Assembly (NCBI GenBank): GCA_902728285.1
Contig: CACVBU010001239.1
Span: forward strand, 429,415-493,414
Direction of reading: 5' to 3'
From: Clytia hemisphaerica
Lineage: Eukaryota; Cnidaria; Hydrozoa; Leptothecata; Clytiidae
Length of the DNA: 64,000 bases
The notes under the pieces are model-generated. The model worked only from the letters and a program-made list of their open reading frames with translations, was not told the DNA's origin and ran no database searches. Below are positions 46,401 to 56,685 of this stretch, piece after piece (positions within the stretch are counted from its first letter, which is position 1; each line of letters starts with the position of its first letter). Both the position numbers and the translations under genes were made by a program.

Positions 46401-48160
46401 AAACAACCTTTAGACAAATGAATGCAGTGAGATTACGTAATATTATTTTTCTTTACACTTTAGAGCACCTCAAAAGCCTCCTGTTATGATCCTTGTCCAA
46501 CCTACTGATCTCGTTGGACGGGCTCCACAAGCCATCATCGCGCATTCCGCACCTACCTCTATCCAACCTCGCATCTCCCCACCGAAAGCCGTATCTCCCA
46601 TAGGAGTAAACAACTGTTCAACCTCGAAAAAATATTCTTCGTCCACCTCCCCCTCGCCAGCATCAGCAACCACCAAGAGGGAGCTAGCATCCTCCCCTCC
46701 AGCAGGCATCACAAATCACAGTGCTCCTACCCCTTGTATGGTAGCAGGTGGTCTTGGAAGTGGTGTTTTCCTACATTTCGACAAAAAATTATCCGATTGT
46801 GTCAAACAGTATCCTTGTCTGTATGACAGTAAGACTGTTGGGTATAAAGATAAAAAGACAGCAATGAAAGCTTGGGAACTGGTTGCCAAAGAAGTCGAAG
46901 TCGAGAATGGTGAGCACACATTGTTTCTATAACAGCCTCAAAGTGAAATTTAGTCAAAACCTGAAAGTAAATTAAGCTGGTGGCACTGACCTTGACAGCC
47001 GACGGGGACGTGCTGCTGAAGTTTAAAAAATAAACCCTATACACATCTTAAAAATTTAGTACATTTGGGACGCTGTCAGATATCTTCAGAGCTTAAAAAA
47101 GGGACCCTGACCAGCGGCACGTCTCTTTAACCGATTTTGTCAAAGCGTCCCCTCGGTCTGAGCCTCAGACTTGAAAGTTTCAAAAAATCGATTGTAAGTT
47201 TCACTTTCACTTTCATTTTTAGGTGAGCACGCACAGAAATTGTATTTCAATCTGAAAAAGCGATTCCACAAACGCAGAAATTTTCTCAAACGTTTACAAA
47301 GGTCTGGTACCAATAATCACATATTGCTAAAAAAAGCACGAAGTGACGTCAGCGTATATGCGTTTCTTGATTGGTTGATTCCCTTCACACAAGTCAGACA
47401 GCCACGTGTACCTATCAAGCCTGAAGAGGCGAACTTACTAGAGGCTAAATATCTAGCTTCTGTCGAAAGTGAAGAATTTTTAGATGAAAGACCATCTTTT
47501 GTTGATCTACATTACAATAATTCAACTTCTGGTGAGAGTTTTGAGCATGAAGGTGGCTTATATGTTAAACAGGAAGCCCCGGATGATGAGGAAGCAATGT
47601 ATCTTGGAGATGAAGAGATCATTACAGTTCGTCCATCAAGTCCAATGAATTCAGAACCAACTCCTCCGTCAAGTTTTGGTAACCATGGTAATCATAAACA
47701 GGAGGATGATCTACAATCTGATGAGAACCATAATGTCCCTGAGAAGAGAATTTTGATGAACACATCCATTGAAAACGCTATTACAGCCAACAACCTAAAT
47801 CACGATGAGTTCACAAGAAAACGTACCAGAGATACCAGTTTCACAGATCCTGCTCCATCCTTGACTACAACTCACCCAGAGAATTTAACCAATAGTCACC
47901 ACAGACACACACAAGAGCATATTAATAGCAAAAGATCAAAATTTACTCTAGAAAATCATGCAGCCGATTCGAAATATTCCGACTTAGAAAATGAAGATAA
48001 TCTTTTTGGTCAAATGGTTGGAGCAGAACTTAAAGGGTTGCCTTACAAAGAAAGATGTATTGCTAAATTGAAAATTCAAAACATCTTATTTGATATGCAA
48101 ATGACTGCATTGAATAAAAGGAACGGTAAATCAGACAGAAGAGAAAGTCACACTATTTGA
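43464..48160 (+). CDS. MADF-BESS domain protein (probable transcription regulator)
   Basis: Exons 43464-43519, 46464-46909 and 47223-48160 join in phase to 479 residues plus stop. After a Pro/Ser/Thr-rich N-terminus (residues ~1-95), residues ~100-195 form a MADF (Myb/SANT-like) domain: DKKLSDCVKQYPCLYDSKTV, KKTAMKAWELVAKEV, then LYFNLKKRFHKRRNFLKRL. An acidic linker follows with YVKQEAP, a SUMO-type site. The C-terminus has a BESS motif, NEDNLFGQMVGAELKGLPYK then CIAKLKIQNILFDMQ. MADF binds DNA and BESS mediates protein contacts in regulators of the Adf-1 type, so a nuclear role is inferred. The start ATG is the first codon of a short exon (MASLASASTT) with a strong GTAAGA donor. The first intron (2.9 kb) is filled with MITEs. 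Confidence 0.88.
43564..43888. mobile_element. C/G-run-ended MITE in MADF-BESS intron 1
   Basis: It begins CCCCCCGGGGGGGGGGGGGG then TAGGGTACTACCCTTG, and ends TTGCCCTAGAACCCCCCC with a long C-run and GGGG. The interior has unit words such as GTGGGACTCAGAATT and ACCTGGGACTCGTGG. It lies 45 bp after the exon donor at 43520. Confidence 0.7.
44862..45125. mobile_element. Family B MITE, copy 2 (reverse)
   Basis: CTACACCATCCCCTTATCAC then AGACCCGGTGGGGGT begins a stretch that is the reverse of 39730-39990: CAATGGGGATCGATGGGG, TATTCCCATATTTTTTGTGG and TTTTCAGTGGGGACAAAAAT. A short related fragment precedes it at 44430-44495. Confidence 0.65.
45386..45578. mobile_element. CCTTTTCGACYGTAG MITE, copy 2 (complete)
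   Basis: The left ACCTTTTCGACCGTATCCGC and the right ACTACAGTCGAAAAGGT are inverted ends of a ~190-bp element. The interior (CCACCCTAAAACCGTCCTAG) matches the copy next to the SLC23 exon at 11785-11984. Confidence 0.8.
46171..46277. mobile_element. CCTTTTCGACYGTAG MITE, half copy
   Basis: TATACACCTTTTCGACCGTA begins a copy that stops after GCACCTAAAGACAATAGG, the middle of the complete element. The second end is missing. It lies about 190 bp before the second MADF-BESS exon. Confidence 0.75.
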
Positions 48161-49904
48161 ATTGGAGAAGAAATGCGGAGAAATCTTGAATTATTGAAAG
48201 TTTAAAAAGAAGGCCTCCTATCCAGTGGTATGAGCGATTGCGTGATTGGAATCTTTTCAGGCCGTGATGGAGTGATCAATGAAGTAAGTCCGGAGAGCTA
48301 TAAGCGAATCTTGACCTTTCTCAAGCAAGAAAAAGTGAAGCCTTCAAATATGCGTGGATTGAATCAGCGATTTCATCATTTTCGGGTGGTATTTTTTTCG
48401 AAATTTAGCGGTAAATTTTAGTTTTAATCTGGCATTTGTGTAAAAACTAGGCGGTCTACCATTACCAAGGAGATTTGCTTCTAGCCCTTCGGGCTTATAC
48501 TTCATTAGGCGTGATCAAATCATAGACTAAAAGTGAAAATGTATTGCGTTGTAGGTTTTTGAGTATACTTGCTGGACAAGGTTTGCTGGGTATTAGACCA
48601 TCAGGTAACAGATTTACGGTAACGGATGATGTATGTATTTTGTAAACAAAAGGAAGCCGTATATATTTAGTGACAAAAATTGTTTTTTTGTCTGGTAACA
48701 TTAATTTAACAGGGTATAATGGCTTTGTTGAGCTGAGAACAAGGAAACCTTTCAAATAACTTTGGTTAAGGGGGAATTAGGTGATCACATTGAATAACTA
48801 CAGCATTATTTTTCTTTTAATGATAATGCCATCTAAACAATATTTTACAACACAGCTGTTATACTTAGAGGCAAACTTATTAATCCCGTTTGTACTGGCC
48901 GAGGGAAAATAATGTATGTGGAGTAATTTGTTATTCAATGGACCGTCGTGTTTGACTAAAGATAAATAGAGTCTGAAGCTTTACTATTAAGGAAAAAATA
49001 TAATTTACGAGAGTCAGACTTCAATTTAATACACTCAGATTTATCTTTCCAATGGAGAAAACTTTTTGATTAGGAAAATTGTTTTTTTGCAAAGGCGCAT
49101 TTTTTATTTAGGTTTTGTACATATCAAGAGGAAAAGTAAGAGGTATTTTTTAAACACTAACCAAGGGCTTATAAATTTTTTTTTTTTTTTTGTTTTTTAT
49201 TCATTTAACTAATATTAAGTTGATAGCTTTATCGATATTTTTCCAAAGGTAAATATCAAAAACGTTTTGTGTAAATCACCATTTTCTTTATTTCATTTCA
49301 CAAATTCATAGATCTAGAAAGGCGACTTATAAAAGCTTTGGAAGATGTCCGCTAAATCTACGGCAGCCGAGTAGAAGTAAATTTCTACCATGGAAAAAGT
49401 GATGCGGCTGAAATTTGGCACATAGGTTTCTTATGGACGAGAGAAGAGCAAACTAGTCTGTTAATTAATCATGGGCGTTTGCTAGAATAATAGCTGCGTA
49501 GGAGAACGAGCAAAACTTGGCGAGAGGCTGCTGATTAACAGGCTGCTTTCAGCCCTTACCGCCGACAAAATTTCTTCATACGCTAACTTTTCCCGCGTGA
49601 TACCATTCCAGTCTAGAGAAGCTGTTTCATTTCATAGGCTCATTTCATCTGCTTTAAGATTAACACGAGGATACGTGCTCTCCAGCTTAGTTTTTTTGAA
49701 TAATAATGGTATTGAGAAATTCTTTAAGTCCGTTCTCGCAGGTTTTTAGAGAAGCTAAACTGTTAAGTTCACGGTACACAAGAGCTGTTGACATTTATAA
49801 TCTGTTGTACTTAAAACTATTTTGAATCAAATGTATAATTATGAAGCTGGAAAGTAATAAAAATACATTTGGACAAACCAACAGGAAAACTTCCAAATTA
49901 TGGA
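48161..49904. other. MADF-BESS 3' flank; no clear gene
   Basis: A 63-codon + frame at 48230-48421 (PESYKRILTFLKQEKVKPSN) has protein-like composition and faintly recalls linker segments of retroelement polyproteins. It has no domain I can name and could be UTR or a repeat fragment. The remainder is AT-rich with a long T-run at 49178. Confidence 0.35.
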
Positions 49905-50067
49905 AAAGGCCGGGTCTGAATAGCGAGCACCTCACTAAAAACCGGGATTTTTCATCTCGTTTCTTCGAAAACCCAGGCTCAAAACATTCGAAAAAGCGGC
50001 AAAGTGGAATAGACGTTAATTAATTGCGTAAAAAAAACGCGGGTGACGTCTAGTATAGGCTAGGGTC
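49905..50067 (-). repeat. Dispersed repeat, inverted copy of 32812-32975
   Basis: GAGCACCTCACTAAAAACCG, GGCTCAAAACATTCGAAAAA, GCAAAGTGGAATAGACGTTA and GGTGACGTCTAGTATAGGCT are the reverse complement of the first copy in the same order. There is a short size difference near 49950. Confidence 0.7.
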
Positions 50068-50253
50068 TGAAGAGACAAAAAAGAAAAAGAAAAATTTTAC
50101 GATTTTACAATGAAATATGTTATATTCAAAAATTTAATTTGAAATCGTAGTCACGTAAATAAAATATTTGTACAAACACATTTGAAACCTAACCAAAGAA
50201 AAGGATGACGTAATTTACAAGAAAGCGAACAACGAAAATAAGCTCACACCTTC

Positions 50254-50550
50254 ACATACCCCCTTCGGAACCCTTATATTACTACTGGAAAAATTGTCCA
50301 AAATATCGTCCCGAGTGGGAAATTATCTCTCAATTTTTGTCCTCATTGAAAATAATCACATAAACCAATCCTCACTGCAAAATCTTATGCTATTTTTCTC
50401 CTCCCCACTGAATTTTCTGACTTGAAAACAAAAAAATCGAAACCCCAGCCATAAAAAATATTGGAATACCAATCCCCATCGAGCTTCAGTCCGTTATTTT
50501 CATCCCCACCGGCTGAAAACATCCTACCGGGTCTATGAGAAGTGGGTTTT
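50254..50550. mobile_element. Family B MITE, copy 3
   Basis: CCAAAATATCGTCCCGAGTG, CCCACTGAATTTTCTGACTT, ATTGGAATACCAATCCCCAT and ATCCTACCGGGTCTATGAGA match 39745-39995 in the same orientation and order. Confidence 0.75.
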
Positions 50551-50647
50551 CACATGTAAGTTTTTCTTGCGACGACTTAAAAATCTCCAACAAAAATAAA
50601 CACAAGTTACGATACGATGTTGGGAGCTTACATTCTTAGTAACATAC

Positions 50648-50740
50648 TTGTTCTTTCACGGTAAACTCAACATTGTAGCATTCTTCATCGTAACAGATTG
50701 TAAATTCCAATGGTTTATCAACCATGTAACAATTTGTTCC
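50648..50740 (-). CDS. Internal exon of a small Cys-rich protein
   Basis: Between an acceptor (TTAATAG) and a donor (GTATGT), the - strand reads 31 codons in phase 0 on both sides: GTNCYMVDKPLEFTICYDEE then CYNVEFTVKEQ, with three Cys. It may belong to the secreted protein that starts at 54134, but the phases do not match directly (that exon ends one base into a codon), so a further exon would be needed between them, or they are separate genes. Confidence 0.45.
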
Positions 50741-50840
50741 CTATTAATGAAAAAAAGGAAAATCTTAAGATCAAATTTCTTTAGGCAAACTAACAATGCC
50801 CAGTAAATACATTGTATAAAATAGATGTCGCTAGATTAAA

Positions 50841-51063
50841 AAGGGGGAGTCGTACGGGTTTAACGGTGTGACGATATATATAAGAGTTTTTTACCATCGG
50901 TCTATCGGTATTCTAAGAAAAAAGTGAAGGTTTTGTTTTGTTGTCAAACATGCTATGCAGCGACAAAATAAGGATTTTTAGATATTTTCGCTGTCGGTGT
51001 TGTCGCTGATCCAATAAAAAAGTGACGGTATTTCGGCGTTCGCGAACCCCGTACGCCCCGCCT
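50841..51063. mobile_element. G-run-ended MITE (GACGGTATT type)
   Basis: GGGGGAGTCGTACGGG at the left and CCCCGTACGCCCCG at the right are imperfect inverted ends. The interior has GTGTGACGATAT and GTGACGGTATTTCGG, similar to 41975-42242. Confidence 0.55.
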
Positions 51064-51099
51064 TTCTTCTTTACTTTTTTTAAAACTGAATCCACATAC

Positions 51100-51260
51100 A
51101 GTTGGCTCTCTCTAATTCGATCTTCAATGGACCAAGAATTTTTTTCGAATCAGAGGAAGATTCGAATTACAATTATATTAATTTCCAACTGAGAGAATAA
51201 ATATTTTAGTTCGAATTATAAAATAAGATTCGAATAGAAGAGGTTCAAAATAGACAGAGT
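51100..51260. repeat. TTCGAATTATA-rich dispersed repeat, copy 2
   Basis: AGTTGGCTCTCTCTAATTCG, then GAAGATTCGAATTACAATTA, AGTTCGAATTATAAAATAAG and GAATAGAAGAGGTTCAAAAT follow the order of 16800-16960. Confidence 0.5.
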
Positions 51261-52096
51261 TGATTAATTGTACATGAATTTTTTTTATCCATTAGAAATT
51301 TGATTAAAGTCATATTAATGTAACCATGCTTTGGTCAAGCTAATTTTATTTCGGGGCAAATTGTTTCGCTTACACTTTTGCCACTTTTGCCCTTGTTCCC
51401 ACTTCTGCCACCATCATGTTGAAACATTTTTAAAAAGTGTGAAAAGTGGCTCATTCAGCTAACTTGTGTCAGGCAATGTGTAAAAACGAGACCACGTTCC
51501 TTCTAATACGGGCCCGAAACAGTAGTCCTTCTAGGTAAAATTCCGACGGCAACAGAGCCTTATTCTAGGTCTTTATATTACATTTTCAATCGTTACAACA
51601 TAAATTATGCCTTCTGCCATCTTTGAATAAATTTATTCTCTAGTTACATAGCGACGGAAAATTAATGCAAAATTAAAATCAAATTTATGCATTCGAAAGC
51701 CATTTTGTTTACCACTTTTCACACAAACTGCGCGAAACAAAACAAATTTGTTTTTTGCTTGGTGGAGATTGAGAATTTACCACTTTTAACACAAAGGACA
51801 CAAACGATCATTTGGAATTAGGTGGCAAAAAATGTAAGCACTTTTGCCACTTTTAGACACATTTTGTAGAAACAATTTGGAACCTGGTGGCACTTGGGGC
51901 AAAGATGTGAAAAATAGCAGTGAAACAATTTGCCCCTTCGTACAACCTCTTACCGTTCGGTGCAGACTTCCGCTTTCACAACACTTTTTGTACCTTTCTA
52001 CCCAGCATTCAGTGAAGAGAGCTTTTGTACCTGGAATGTAACCAAGTTTATAAAACATGTACATGGCAATAAAAACGATGAATCAGCGTGTAACTA

Positions 52097-53392
52097 CTTT
52101 AGGCGTACAAACTTTCGCGAGCAGAAACTTTCGCGATTTTCGCGAATTTTGGCCCTTTTCGCGAAAGTAAATGTCTTTAAAAATTCTAGGAAGGGCCATT
52201 CGCGAAAGTTTATGCTCACAAAAAATTCTTGACAAGATAGAAAATCTGTAAAACCTCGAACTTTGAATAAAATGTAACTTTTATGGCACTTTTTAGCCTG
52301 CTAAAAGACTAATAAGTCAAAGGACAAATGTTTCAAGCCAATTCAAGAAGTATTTGTCTCTCTAAGTCATTTTTTCATGTGAAAATTCTCAATTTTACGT
52401 CTTGAATCGCGAAAGTTTATGCTCAATTCAATTCAGCATTGCGGACGAAGTAAAACTCAGAATAAAAACATACTGGTTTAAAATATTTCGCTCTCTCTTA
52501 GAGCATCTTCAGTTTTTTTGAATAACAAAGACGTTTAACAATTATATTTAACGACGCTAGAACGGCATTACAATGACTTCTTCAGTTTTTGACGTCACGG
52601 AACATCTGGTACACTTCTTTCGCGTATCCGTGGCAGTCTTTGTTGAGACCTGATGGAGCCAGAGTTTGGAGTCTGCACATCCATTTATCTTCGGCTCGTT
52701 GTCTTTCTGCGGAGGATGAAAAGTCACTTTCTAGGATCATCACCTCAAGATCAGCAAAGGAGTGGTCGCAATGGAAATGTTCTGCCAACTCTGAATTTTT
52801 CGGTCTCTTTCCAATGTCGTAGCGGTGCTTTGAAAAACGCGTTGACAAGGCTTCTCCTGTGTGACCAACGTACAACTTGTCATGGATCTTGCATCTGGCT
52901 GCATACACAACGTTCTTCATTGGTTACACGTTTAGTGATACCATTGTGAGTGATTTCCGACTGGGTGACAATGTTCGGGCATAGCTTGCATTTACCACAC
53001 GGTTTCGTGGTGTTTTGACGTGGTGGTCTTTCCAAGATATCATTTCGCACGATTTTGTTGGCGATTGTTTTTCGGCGGCGGAAGGCGACTGTTGGAGTTG
53101 AAGGGAACTCAACAAAGACTGCCACGGATACGCGAAAAAAGTGTACCAGATGTTCCGTGACGTCAAAAACTGAAGAAGTCATTGTAATGCCGTTCTAGCG
53201 TCGCTAAATATAATTGTTAAACGTCTTTGTTATTCAAAAAAGCTGCTCTAAGAGAGAGCGAAATATTTTAAACCAGTAGGTTTTTATTCTGAAAGTTTAT
53301 GCTCGCGAAAAATATTTTTCTGTTAAATTCGCGAAAGTAAATGTCGTGAATTTCGCGATTTTTCGTCCTCACGAAAGTTTGTACGCCTAAAG
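52097..53392. mobile_element. TA-flanked TIR element carrying a Penelope-type fragment
   Basis: The perfect 21-bp ends (CTTTAGGCGTACAAACTTTC plus G, and the complement) are bordered by TA at 52095-52096 and 53393-53394. Next to the ends are repeats of TTCGCGAAAGTAAATGTC / TTCGCGAAAGTTTATGCTC. Inside is a second inverted pair, 52457-52649 and 53108-53292, around a core (52650-53107) that holds the GIY-YIG-like reading frame. The mariner-like ends and the retroelement core are of different origin. Confidence 0.8.
52582..53095 (-). pseudogene. C-terminal fragment of a Penelope-like element ORF (GIY-YIG-like)
   Basis: The - strand reads STPTVAFRRRKTIANKIVRN, then KPCGKCKLCPNIV, then, after a frame change near 52925, KNVVYAARCKIHDKLYVGHT, LSTRFSKHR, ELAEHFHCDHSF and DKWMCRLQTLAPSGLN to a stop at 52582. 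This order (FRRxK, a Cys-rich linker, VVY..C....YVG.T...L..R...H) is that of the linker and GIY-YIG endonuclease end of Penelope-like retroelements and some LINEs. The reverse transcriptase is absent and the frame is broken, so it is not functional. The last ~20 codons are repeated, inverted, at 53108-53170. Confidence 0.65.
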
Positions 53393-53676
53393 TATTCGAA
53401 TACACCTAACCACCAGTTTCAAACCGAAGACTAGAAGAGGGGAATGTTCAACCGTTATTGAAAAAGTTAGTAATTACCATTCACTCTTCAGTAGGGACAG
53501 AATGGAGTTTTTACAAGCTCTTATGTGATTTGGTTGGTCGTTAAGATGAAATAAAAACAATCTCGTTCTTTTTCTAAAGAACGCCTCATCTCTATCACTT
53601 CAAATGACCAATTAGTGAAGTATCTTATAAAAACTTCAGCTTATCCCCTTCAGTAGGCTGAATGATAAGTTGAAAA

Positions 53677-53906
53677 CTCTCTAATTCGACAGTCTCGATA
53701 ATTTTCTACGAATTACGAAGAGTTATTTTGAATGACTTTCCAGCTGAAGTTTAAATTACAGAAAGGTTCGAGCAATCCCAGCTGATACACAACGTTGTTT
53801 CAACGTTTATCTAACGTTCACAACATCATGTAACGTTAAATGAACGTTGAAATAACGTTGGGTGCTTGCTGGGATAGAGGTTCGAATTAAGGGGAGTTGG
53901 CTGTAA
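53677..53906. repeat. TTCGAATTA dispersed repeat, interrupted copy
   Basis: CTCTCTAATTCGACAGTCTC, then GAATTACGAAGAGTTATTTT on the left, and GAGGTTCGAATTAAGGGGAG then TTGGCTG on the right, belong to one element resembling 51100-51260. It is split by the MITE at 53775-53875. Confidence 0.5.
53775..53875. mobile_element. 101-bp palindromic MITE, ATCCCAGC ends, nested
   Basis: ATCCCAGC...ACACAACGTTG at the left and CAACGTT-rich sequence ending GCTGGGAT at the right are inverted. AACGTT occurs five times. It resembles a short hairpin MITE type seen in many aquatic animal genomes (from memory). It is inserted inside the TTCGAATTA repeat. Confidence 0.75.
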
Positions 53907-54001
53907 TCACACGCGAAAAGTATTTTTTCATCCAGAAAACCCTTGGGAATTTTATATTGTTTCCCCTGTGATTAACGATAACAAAATATCTTCAAACTTA
54001 C

Positions 54002-54134
54002 TCTTGAAAGCACAAATCTCGTCCGCACTTTCTTGACACCCATCACACCCAACACCAATTGTAGCAGAAGCCGAATTGGCGCTGATTGTTACCAAATTAA
54101 CGACCAACAGCGTGAAAATGAGAGCCCCATTCAT
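54002..54134 (-). CDS. First exon of a small secreted Cys-rich protein
   Basis: From ATG at 54134 the - strand reads MNGALIFTLLVVNLVTISAN then SASA, a clear signal peptide (n-region, 14-residue hydrophobic core, small residues before a likely cleavage after SASA), followed by TIGVGCDGCQESADEICAFK with three Cys. A GTAAGT donor follows at 54001. The mature part would be extracellular. Family and function are not recognised; the CxxC...C spacing would fit several small disulfide-rich folds. A TATA box lies 92 bp upstream. The next exon is not certain (see 50648-50740). Confidence 0.6.
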
Positions 54135-54225
54135 TGTAGAAAGTTAATAATTTAGAGAGTACTATCAGTACTTCGACTACAGCCTTTGCTTGAAAGTTAC
54201 TGAATTACTCAGATTCAATTCCTCC

Positions 54226-54233
54226 TATTTATA
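54226..54233 (-). promoter_or_regulatory. TATA box for the secreted-protein gene
   Basis: On the - strand the sequence CATATAAATAGG lies 92-99 bases upstream of the ATG at 54134. This would place a transcription start near 54200 and leave a ~65-base leader. It is a good match to TATAWAWR and is the clearest core promoter element found in the window. Confidence 0.5.
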
Positions 54234-54249
54234 TGGATTTCTAAATGTC

Positions 54250-55230
54250 CGCATATTAGCAAGTGGAACGAAAGGTGTCGTATTTGAAGCTACAATATTG
54301 TCCAGGGAAAGTAAACACGAGGTAGAATTAACTCTAAATACTGTGACCAATTAACAAAAATTATCACTTTCAACTTTTGAAGACTCTGAGGCATGAATAT
54401 AGATAATAGGAGACATGTAGAAAGAACAGTTCAATTCACACTCACATATCAAAAGTTTTGTGAAAACCATCAAGGTCGAGGTTAGGAGTAAGTTAAAAAG
54501 CTGCACCAAATTCAATTCAAATCTATAAAATATATATTTCATGAAATTATAAATCTCCTAAAGAGCATATTATTTTATACATTGCTTATTCTATCAATAA
54601 ATAAAAGTAGTAGAGTTAAAAGTAAATACATTTATAAAAGTGTATACGCTTTTTATCCCAACGTGAAACAGGGTTAAGAGAAGTTTACTAGGGTCTTATG
54701 AGGCCAGATGAGAGAGTCCGACAATGTAAGGACTTGAGGGGCATTTTCCAAGCACTTTTTCGTGGTACAATTTCAACCAAACTCAATTTCTGGAGGAGAA
54801 CGATGGTAGGGAAAAGTGCTTGCATGTAAAAATCCCTAAAATCCCTAAGATTTCACCCTGTGATTCGACCCTAGTAGCCCACCCCACTCTCAAGCTGTTT
54901 TTATGTAAAGGCTCATAAGGGTATGAAACCAATCTGATTCACAATTTCATGTAATATGAAATTTTCTTAGCTGCAACTTTTTAAGGATTCGTTTTCCAGA
55001 GGTCTTGAATAGTACACGACTATCCTGGTTCTTCATGATTAATTCTGATAAAAAAAGGTCAATGAATTCCACAAGATTATTTGCCAAAGCTTTTTTAAAT
55101 AGAACATAATATGCTAAAAATATTTCTGACTTCATAACACAAATAAAATCGATCTACTTACAAATGTTATGTACAAATACAATCCAGGCTAGTTTGATCC
55201 GATGAATGTTTACAAACTAGCCTCAATCCG
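54250..55230. other. No gene seen between the secreted-protein and securin genes
   Basis: This is AT-rich sequence. The part nearest 55232 would be the 3' UTR of the - strand securin-like gene. No transposon ends were recognised. Confidence 0.4.
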
Positions 55231-55232
55231 GA

Positions 55233-56685
55233 TTACCAGTTGGGTGGATCCAGTCCAGCCTGTTGGATTTCTCGATCGAGCGTTTCCAGAGAGAAGCTGT
55301 CGTCATTTTCTAATTGTGCAAACAGTTCTTCGTCAGGGATGACGCTCAACTTGGCGAAGCTGCCTTGTATGAAATCGTCCAAATTCTCGTCTGTGTCTGA
55401 AATGAATGAATGAATGAATGAAATAAAACTAATTACAATTTCAATTCAAAGCTTGTTGAAAAGATATTTCTAAGTTGAATATATAATAATAAATTTCGTA
55501 AAAAATGCAAAATGAAGGAGAAGGAAAAGGAAAACGCTTAAACTGTCCTAGATTTTGAAAATCCTCCATCACCAAAAAGAAATATAAATTCACTGTCAAG
55601 TGATACAGTGCTTTTGTGTGGCCAAAAACCTTCACTCTCCTAGGGATTTTTAGAAAAATCAGGTCAATAGCACTTGTTTATGACCCCATATTTTGTTGAT
55701 TTTTATCTGGAGTACCCACCCCCTGCTTACTCCACCCCCTTACAATTAAGCATACAAGAGTATGTATTCAACTGACGGTAACAAATCAAATTTTCTTGGA
55801 TGAAAAATGTCCAAATTATAAATAGTTTTTCAAAAAAATCCCTTACCCAAGCAAGTCGGTAGACGTTCAAATTCTTTTTGTTTGCTTTCATTGACTTCCT
55901 TCAGAGATTTTTCAGCCAGATCTTTAAGAATCTGATCATCTAATATACCAAACGAAGGTGTAGAGATGTTGTAGATTGGTTTGTGAAGGCATGCTTTTTG
56001 GAGGTAAGATGGCATCTTCACTTCAACTTCTAAAAGCGAAACAATAAAGGATAAATTATATCTAAGAAAGAATAATTCGCGGATACATATGTTTCAAAAG
56101 AACGTAAAATGTAAATATACTGAAATTTAGCAATCAATCAAAACTAGTCAGACAAAACGTATAATAAAGCCCCCTAGGAAAGACTACCTTTAACGAGAAC
56201 TAGTTTGTCTAACATCAATGATCTGAAAAAATTCTAAGTGAACATATTTTGGTAAATGAAAGGGGTAAATCTTTTTGCTAAAAAATGAGTGCGAAGAATA
56301 ATTTGACAAGAAATAAAAATCAACGGAATACCTTTATCAGTACAAGGTGGCATATACTCAATTTCATCATTAAAAATATCGATCTTCTTTCGAGTTTTTG
56401 TCGAAGTTGAAGCTCTTTGTTTTGTGCTTCGTTCAGTTTTCCCATCTTCGAAGATCTTGAAGGGTGTGGTCGATGAAAGACCTTTCTTAACCGTGGATGG
56501 TTTTTCACTCAATTTCCTCAAAGGTTTCGCTAAGGGTGTTGCATTTAATGTTCGAATGTTTTTCAGCTGTGTTGGTTTACATGCCGGCTTCTGTATAGCT
56601 CCGTTCTCGAAAGTGACAGATTTGGTGTGATGTGTGTTTTGGATGTTTGCCAAAGCTCTCCTTGGTGCAGCTCCTTTTCCTCGCA
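55233..56685 (-). CDS. Probable securin (separase inhibitor)
   Basis: Exons 56685-56332, 56029-55847 and 55396-55233 (stop TAA at 55235-55233) join by GT-AG in phase to 233 residues; the first coding exon is upstream. Near the N-terminus RRALANIQN matches the destruction box RxxLxxIxN. A basic, Lys/Thr/Pro-rich stretch follows, then NDEIEYMPP, fitting the securin separase-binding pseudosubstrate (E-I-E-x-x-P). The C-terminal half is acidic and probably largely disordered (TDENLDDFIQGSFAKLSVIP). Order, size and charge pattern fit securin, which holds separase inactive until APC/C-driven destruction at anaphase. Sequence outside the two motifs is poorly conserved in this family, so the call rests on motif order. 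Intron positions are seen only by splice signals. Confidence 0.6.

Noticed and set aside
46470..47044. Long - strand open frames opposite the MADF-BESS exon
   Set aside because: They are antisense shadows of the + strand exon, which has splice phase and domain support.
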